A DNA stretch of 9,961 bases from an uncultured Lachnospiraceae bacterium. Lineage in GTDB: Bacteria > Bacillota > Clostridia > Lachnospirales > Lachnospiraceae. The DNA lies in the NCBI GenBank assembly GCA_910585995.1, contig CAJUGG010000107.1:1-9961 (forward strand). Reading direction: 5' to 3'. The notes under the pieces are model-generated. The model had not been told where the DNA came from, did not search any database, and saw nothing but the letters and a program-made list of their open reading frames with translations. Shown one piece after another: positions 7,284 to 9,961 of this stretch (within the stretch, counting starts at the first letter, position 1; each line of letters starts with the position of its first letter). Position numbers and translations under genes: made by a program.

Positions 7284-7313
7284 GGGCAGGCGGAAGTTTT
7301 TCTGAACTTGCCC
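7284..7313 (+). promoter_or_regulatory. Hairpin in the leader of the GT-B gene
   Basis: GGGCAGG (7284-7290) pairs with CTTGCCC (7307-7313), with one G-U pair; an alternative pairing is GCAGG (7286-7290) with CCTGC (7312-7316). It ends 12 bases before the GGGAGG ribosome binding site at 7325-7330, so it may affect translation of the downstream gene or bound the 3' end of the upstream RNA. Confidence 0.35.
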
Positions 7314-7343
7314 TGCGGACTACCGGGAGGCCACACACACAAC

Positions 7344-8720
7344 ATGCGTAAACAACAAAAAGCCCAAATCGAAAGTTTCCTCAACCTACTCATCCGTGCC
7401 CACGAAGAAATCAAAAAATCTATCTCTTCCAACAAACTCGACATTGCCCTAGACCTCTTAGCTCAATGCCAAGACAGCGCGATCCAGATTGGAGAAACCA
7501 TCGAACACCTAGAAGGCGAAAACTTTGTAACAATATCTATGCTGGAACATTATTGTGAAGTCCTCTACCAACTCTACGAGGCCCTCCGCCAGCACCAAAG
7601 TGTAAACCCTCACAAAACCTACAAAACCCTCCAAAAGTCCCTGCTCCCGATCAAGACCAGCATCAAAAATGATATCAAAATACATACCGAAGTCGTCTTC
7701 CTCCCCTACAAAGCCTCCATGTGGGACTCCTTAGAGAGCGTCTGGCAGGCCGCTGACGAAGACCCCGACTGTGACGCCTACGTCATCCCCATCCCCTACT
7801 ACGACAAAAATCCGGATGGAAGCTTCAAAGAGATGCACTACGAAGGCGACCTATACCCCGACTACGTCCCCATCACCGACTACCAGGCCTACGACTTCAC
7901 AGACCGCTGCCCCGATATAATCTTTATCCACAACCCCTACGACGAATGTAACTACGTCACCAGTGTACACCCCTTTTTCTATTCCAAAAATCTAAAACAG
8001 TACACCGAAAAACTAGTCTACATCCCCTACTTCGTCTTAGGCGAGATCGACCCGGACAATCAAGAAGCCGTAGAAAGCATGAAACACTTCTGCACCGTCC
8101 CCGGCGTCCTCTACGCAGACAAAGTCGTCGTACAGTCCGAGGACATGAAAAAAATCTATGTTAATGTTTTAACAGAGTACAGCAAAGGAAGCAAAGCAGA
8201 CAGAAAATACTGGGAAAATAAAATCCTGGGCCTAGGTTCCCCCAAGATCGACAAAGCACTAAGCACCCGAAAAGAAGACCTAAAGATCCCAAAAGACTGG
8301 AAAAAAGTCATTGAAAAAGAAGACGGAAGCTGGAAAAAGATCATCTTCTACAACACCAGCGTGACAGCACTCTTAGAACACGGAGAGAAGTATCTGGAGA
8401 AGATGCGTGACGTATTCCAAGTATTCAAAGAAAATACAGACGAAGTAGCACTTTTATGGAGACCCCATCCCCTGATCCAGGTCACAATCGAAAGCATGAG
8501 ACCCGAATTGTGGAACGAATATAGAGCATTAGTAATAGAATACCAGACAGAACACTGGGGCATCTACGACGATACCCCCGACCTGGACCGCGCAATCGCG
8601 GTGTGTGATGGATATTATGGAGATCCTAGTTCAGTGGTGAAGCTGTGTCAGGAGGCGGGGAAACTGGTGATGATACAAGATGTGGAAATACTTAATGAAG
8701 AATCATCATTACATAACTAA
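7344..8720 (+). CDS. GT-B-fold, CDP-glycerol glycerophosphotransferase-like protein
   Basis: A 458-aa cytosolic protein with no signal peptide or membrane helix. The first 100 or so residues are helical (from MRKQQKAQ). A GT-B-like region follows, with VVFLPYKASMWDSLESVW (about 117-134), IIFIHNPYDE (about 192-201) and LVYIPYF. The C-terminal half carries IIFYNTS, LLWRPHPL (RPHP at 373-376) and CDGYYGDPSSV (421-431), which match the nucleotide-donor half of TagB/TagF-type CDP-glycerol transferases. It probably helps build or decorate a teichoic-acid-like or capsular polymer, given the sugar aminotransferase next door; the exact reaction is unknown. ATG 7344 is chosen because GGGAGG lies 13 bases upstream; an in-frame TTG at 7308 is less likely. 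Codons are strikingly C-ending until about 8600, then change abruptly. A shared transcript with the next gene is likely, 15 bases on. Confidence 0.72.
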   Translation: MRKQQKAQIESFLNLLIRAHEEIKKSISSNKLDIALDLLAQCQDSAIQIGETIEHLEGENFVTISMLEHYCEVLYQLYEALRQHQSVNPHKTYKTLQKSLLPIKTSIKNDIKIHTEVVFLPYKASMWDSLESVWQAADEDPDCDAYVIPIPYYDKNPDGSFKEMHYEGDLYPDYVPITDYQAYDFTDRCPDIIFIHNPYDECNYVTSVHPFFYSKNLKQYTEKLVYIPYFVLGEIDPDNQEAVESMKHFCTVPGVLYADKVVVQSEDMKKIYVNVLTEYSKGSKADRKYWENKILGLGSPKIDKALSTRKEDLKIPKDWKKVIEKEDGSWKKIIFYNTSVTALLEHGEKYLEKMRDVFQVFKENTDEVALLWRPHPLIQVTIESMRPELWNEYRALVIEYQTEHWGIYDDTPDLDRAIAVCDGYYGDPSSVVKLCQEAGKLVMIQDVEILNEESSLHN

Positions 8721-8735
8721 TAAGGAAAGAATCTA

Positions 8736-9842
8736 ATGGAAAGAGAAAATATATATGTGACTCGTTCTTCCATGCCGCCTTACGAGGAGTACATAGAAGC
8801 GATTAAACCTTTATGGAAAAGTCATTGGCTGACCAACATGGGAGAATATCATAGAGAACTGGAAGAAAAACTGAAAGAATATCTTGAAGTTTCAAATCTT
8901 TCCTTGATGGTCAATGGACATATGGCGTTGGAACTTGCAATTCAAGTGATGGATTTTCCAGAAGGCAGTGAAGTTATCACAACACCCTTTACATTTATCT
9001 CAACCACACATGCGATAGTCCGAAACCGGTTAAAACCGGTTTTCTGTGATGTGAAATTAAGCGATGGAACCATAGATGAAGACAAAATAGAAGATTTAAT
9101 TACAGAAAAAACAGTAGCCATCGTACCAGTACATGTATATGGAAATGTATGCAATGTAGAAGAGATTCAGAGGATTGCAGATAAATATAACCTAAAAGTA
9201 ATCTATGATGCAGCACATGCTTTTGGGGTCAAATATAAAGGAAGAGGTATTGGAAACTATGGTGATGCCTCTATTTTTAGTTTTCACGCAACAAAAATAT
9301 TTAATACCATAGAAGGTGGTGCAGTTGCGTTTTCTGATCCAAATTTGTATGGAAAGTTATATAATCTAAAAAATTTTGGGATTCGTGGGGAAGAGTTGGT
9401 GACATCCGTTGGCGCGAATGCAAAAATGAATGAATTTTCTGCAATTATGGGATTATGTAATCTAAAACATATAGAAGGGACAATTGCAAAAAGGAAACGC
9501 TTATTTGAAGAGTATAGGAGTGGATTAAAAGATATTTTGGGATTTCGGCTTTTTGAAGCTGGAACTGGAACAGAACAAAATTATGGGTATTTTCCTGTGT
9601 TGATAGAAGAAGAATATCTTTTGAATCGGGATGAATTATATGAAAAATTAAGAGATCATAATGTTTATACAAGAAAGTATTTTTTTCCACTAACTTCAGA
9701 CCAAGCTTGTTTTAAAAATAGGTTTAGAGATACCGAGCTTGTTTGTGCTAGAGAACTTGCTAAAGAAGTCTTGGTACTGCCAATGTATGAGGAAATGCAA
9801 ATGGAAAAGTTAGTATATATTTTAGATTTGTTAAATAATTGA
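8736..9842 (+). CDS. DegT/DnrJ/EryC1/StrS family sugar aminotransferase
   Basis: A 368-aa PLP-dependent enzyme that aminates a keto group on a nucleotide-linked sugar, giving amino-deoxy sugars for surface polysaccharides. The fold-type I motifs are clear: NGHMAL (60-65, PLP phosphate side), TTPFTFIST (82-90), YDAAHAFG with D158 contacting the pyridine nitrogen and H161, and SFHATKIFNTIEGGA with Schiff-base lysine K187. GANAKMNEFSAIMGL (226-240) is the usual substrate/dimer segment. FHATKxFNTIEGGA-type sequences occur in dTDP-4-keto-6-deoxyglucose transaminases (VioA/DesV-like), so that substrate is possible but not shown. The start is supported by AAGGAAA at 8722-8728. The gene is clearly richer in AT than the genes before it, as often seen in transferred polysaccharide loci. 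Confidence 0.93.
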   Translation: MERENIYVTRSSMPPYEEYIEAIKPLWKSHWLTNMGEYHRELEEKLKEYLEVSNLSLMVNGHMALELAIQVMDFPEGSEVITTPFTFISTTHAIVRNRLKPVFCDVKLSDGTIDEDKIEDLITEKTVAIVPVHVYGNVCNVEEIQRIADKYNLKVIYDAAHAFGVKYKGRGIGNYGDASIFSFHATKIFNTIEGGAVAFSDPNLYGKLYNLKNFGIRGEELVTSVGANAKMNEFSAIMGLCNLKHIEGTIAKRKRLFEEYRSGLKDILGFRLFEAGTGTEQNYGYFPVLIEEEYLLNRDELYEKLRDHNVYTRKYFFPLTSDQACFKNRFRDTELVCARELAKEVLVLPMYEEMQMEKLVYILDLLNN

Positions 9843-9926
9843 TATTATAAAAAATTGAAAGTTAAAGTTTTTCTATTTTGGACTTAGATGATAAATTAGA
9901 TACTTAACGAAGAGGGGTTGGGCCTT

Positions 9927-9961
9927 ATGATTTTATTTATTTATGGAGCAAAAGGGGCGGG
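9927..9961 (+). CDS. 5' end of a gene, possibly a NeuD/PglD-like sugar acyltransferase (cut by window edge)
   Basis: Only 11 codons are visible, reading MILFIYGAKGA. AGAGGGG at 9911-9917 lies nine bases before the ATG. A short hydrophobic strand followed by a glycine-rich turn at the very N-terminus is typical of NeuD/PglD-type acyltransferases, and these often accompany sugar aminotransferases to acylate the new amino group. Other Rossmann-fold proteins begin the same way, so the product is only a suggestion. The 84 bases before it hold no clear promoter or terminator. Confidence 0.45.
   Translation, partial: MILFIYGAKGA

Noticed and set aside
7252..7300. A match between the possible guide segment and another site in this window
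   Set aside because: Comparing by eye with the intergenic regions found only short shared words such as AAAAAGTA near 5529, which is chance level in AT-rich DNA. A genome-wide search would be needed.
5281..7343. A complete IS200/IS605 insertion sequence
   Set aside because: There is no TnpA gene and no end hairpins or target motif I could delimit; the palindromes occur only upstream. A captured, immobile TnpB-like gene fits better.
7061..7351. A 96-codon + strand frame after the TnpB-like gene
   Set aside because: It lacks a ribosome binding site, spans the hairpin-rich region and runs into the GT-B start. Its apparent openness is better explained by a structured RNA.
1..9961. CRISPR array, tRNA or rRNA genes
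   Set aside because: No regularly spaced direct repeats, no tRNA cloverleaf and no rRNA signature were seen.

Overview
The window looks like chromosomal DNA of a gut Clostridia, probably a Lachnospiraceae relative. This is an inference from gene content, strong AGGAGG-type ribosome binding sites and moderate GC; no rRNA or housekeeping marker is present. All recognised genes lie on the + strand.

Bases 1-5280 form a raffinose/melibiose-type sugar utilisation cluster. It holds the last permease of a carbohydrate ABC importer, a GH36 alpha-galactosidase and an amylosucrase-like GH13 enzyme. The simplest reading is that raffinose-family sugars are imported, GH36 removes galactose, and the GH13 enzyme acts on the released sucrose. 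A terminator-like hairpin separates permease and GH36. A 197-bp near-perfect palindromic element separates GH36 and GH13, and its right end carries a TTGACA box that may be the promoter of the GH13 gene.

Bases 5281-7343 are the unusual part. After the GH13 terminator comes a well-formed promoter that drives no evident gene and runs into a strong terminator about 110 bases later. Two near-identical palindromes with a GTATAC centre follow, 127 bp apart; the second sits directly upstream of a 437-residue TnpB-family protein. That protein keeps the C-terminal zinc ribbon and overall TnpB layout, but all three RuvC catalytic acids appear to be replaced (Ser, Val, Lys), so it should be nuclease-dead. 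No TnpA or clear IS ends are present. The 322 non-coding bases after it are rich in hairpins, with a possible pseudoknot, where a TnpB-type guide RNA (omegaRNA) would lie. Together they are a candidate RNA-guided DNA-binding system, analogous to TldR repressors but apparently a different lineage.

Bases 7344-9961 are a cell-surface polysaccharide segment: a GT-B / CDP-glycerol glycerophosphotransferase-like protein, a DegT/DnrJ/EryC1 sugar aminotransferase, and the first codons of a gene that may encode a NeuD/PglD-like acyltransferase. The aminotransferase is visibly more AT-rich than the rest. The dead TnpB and its putative RNA lie immediately upstream of this segment, so control of surface glycan genes is one testable role.
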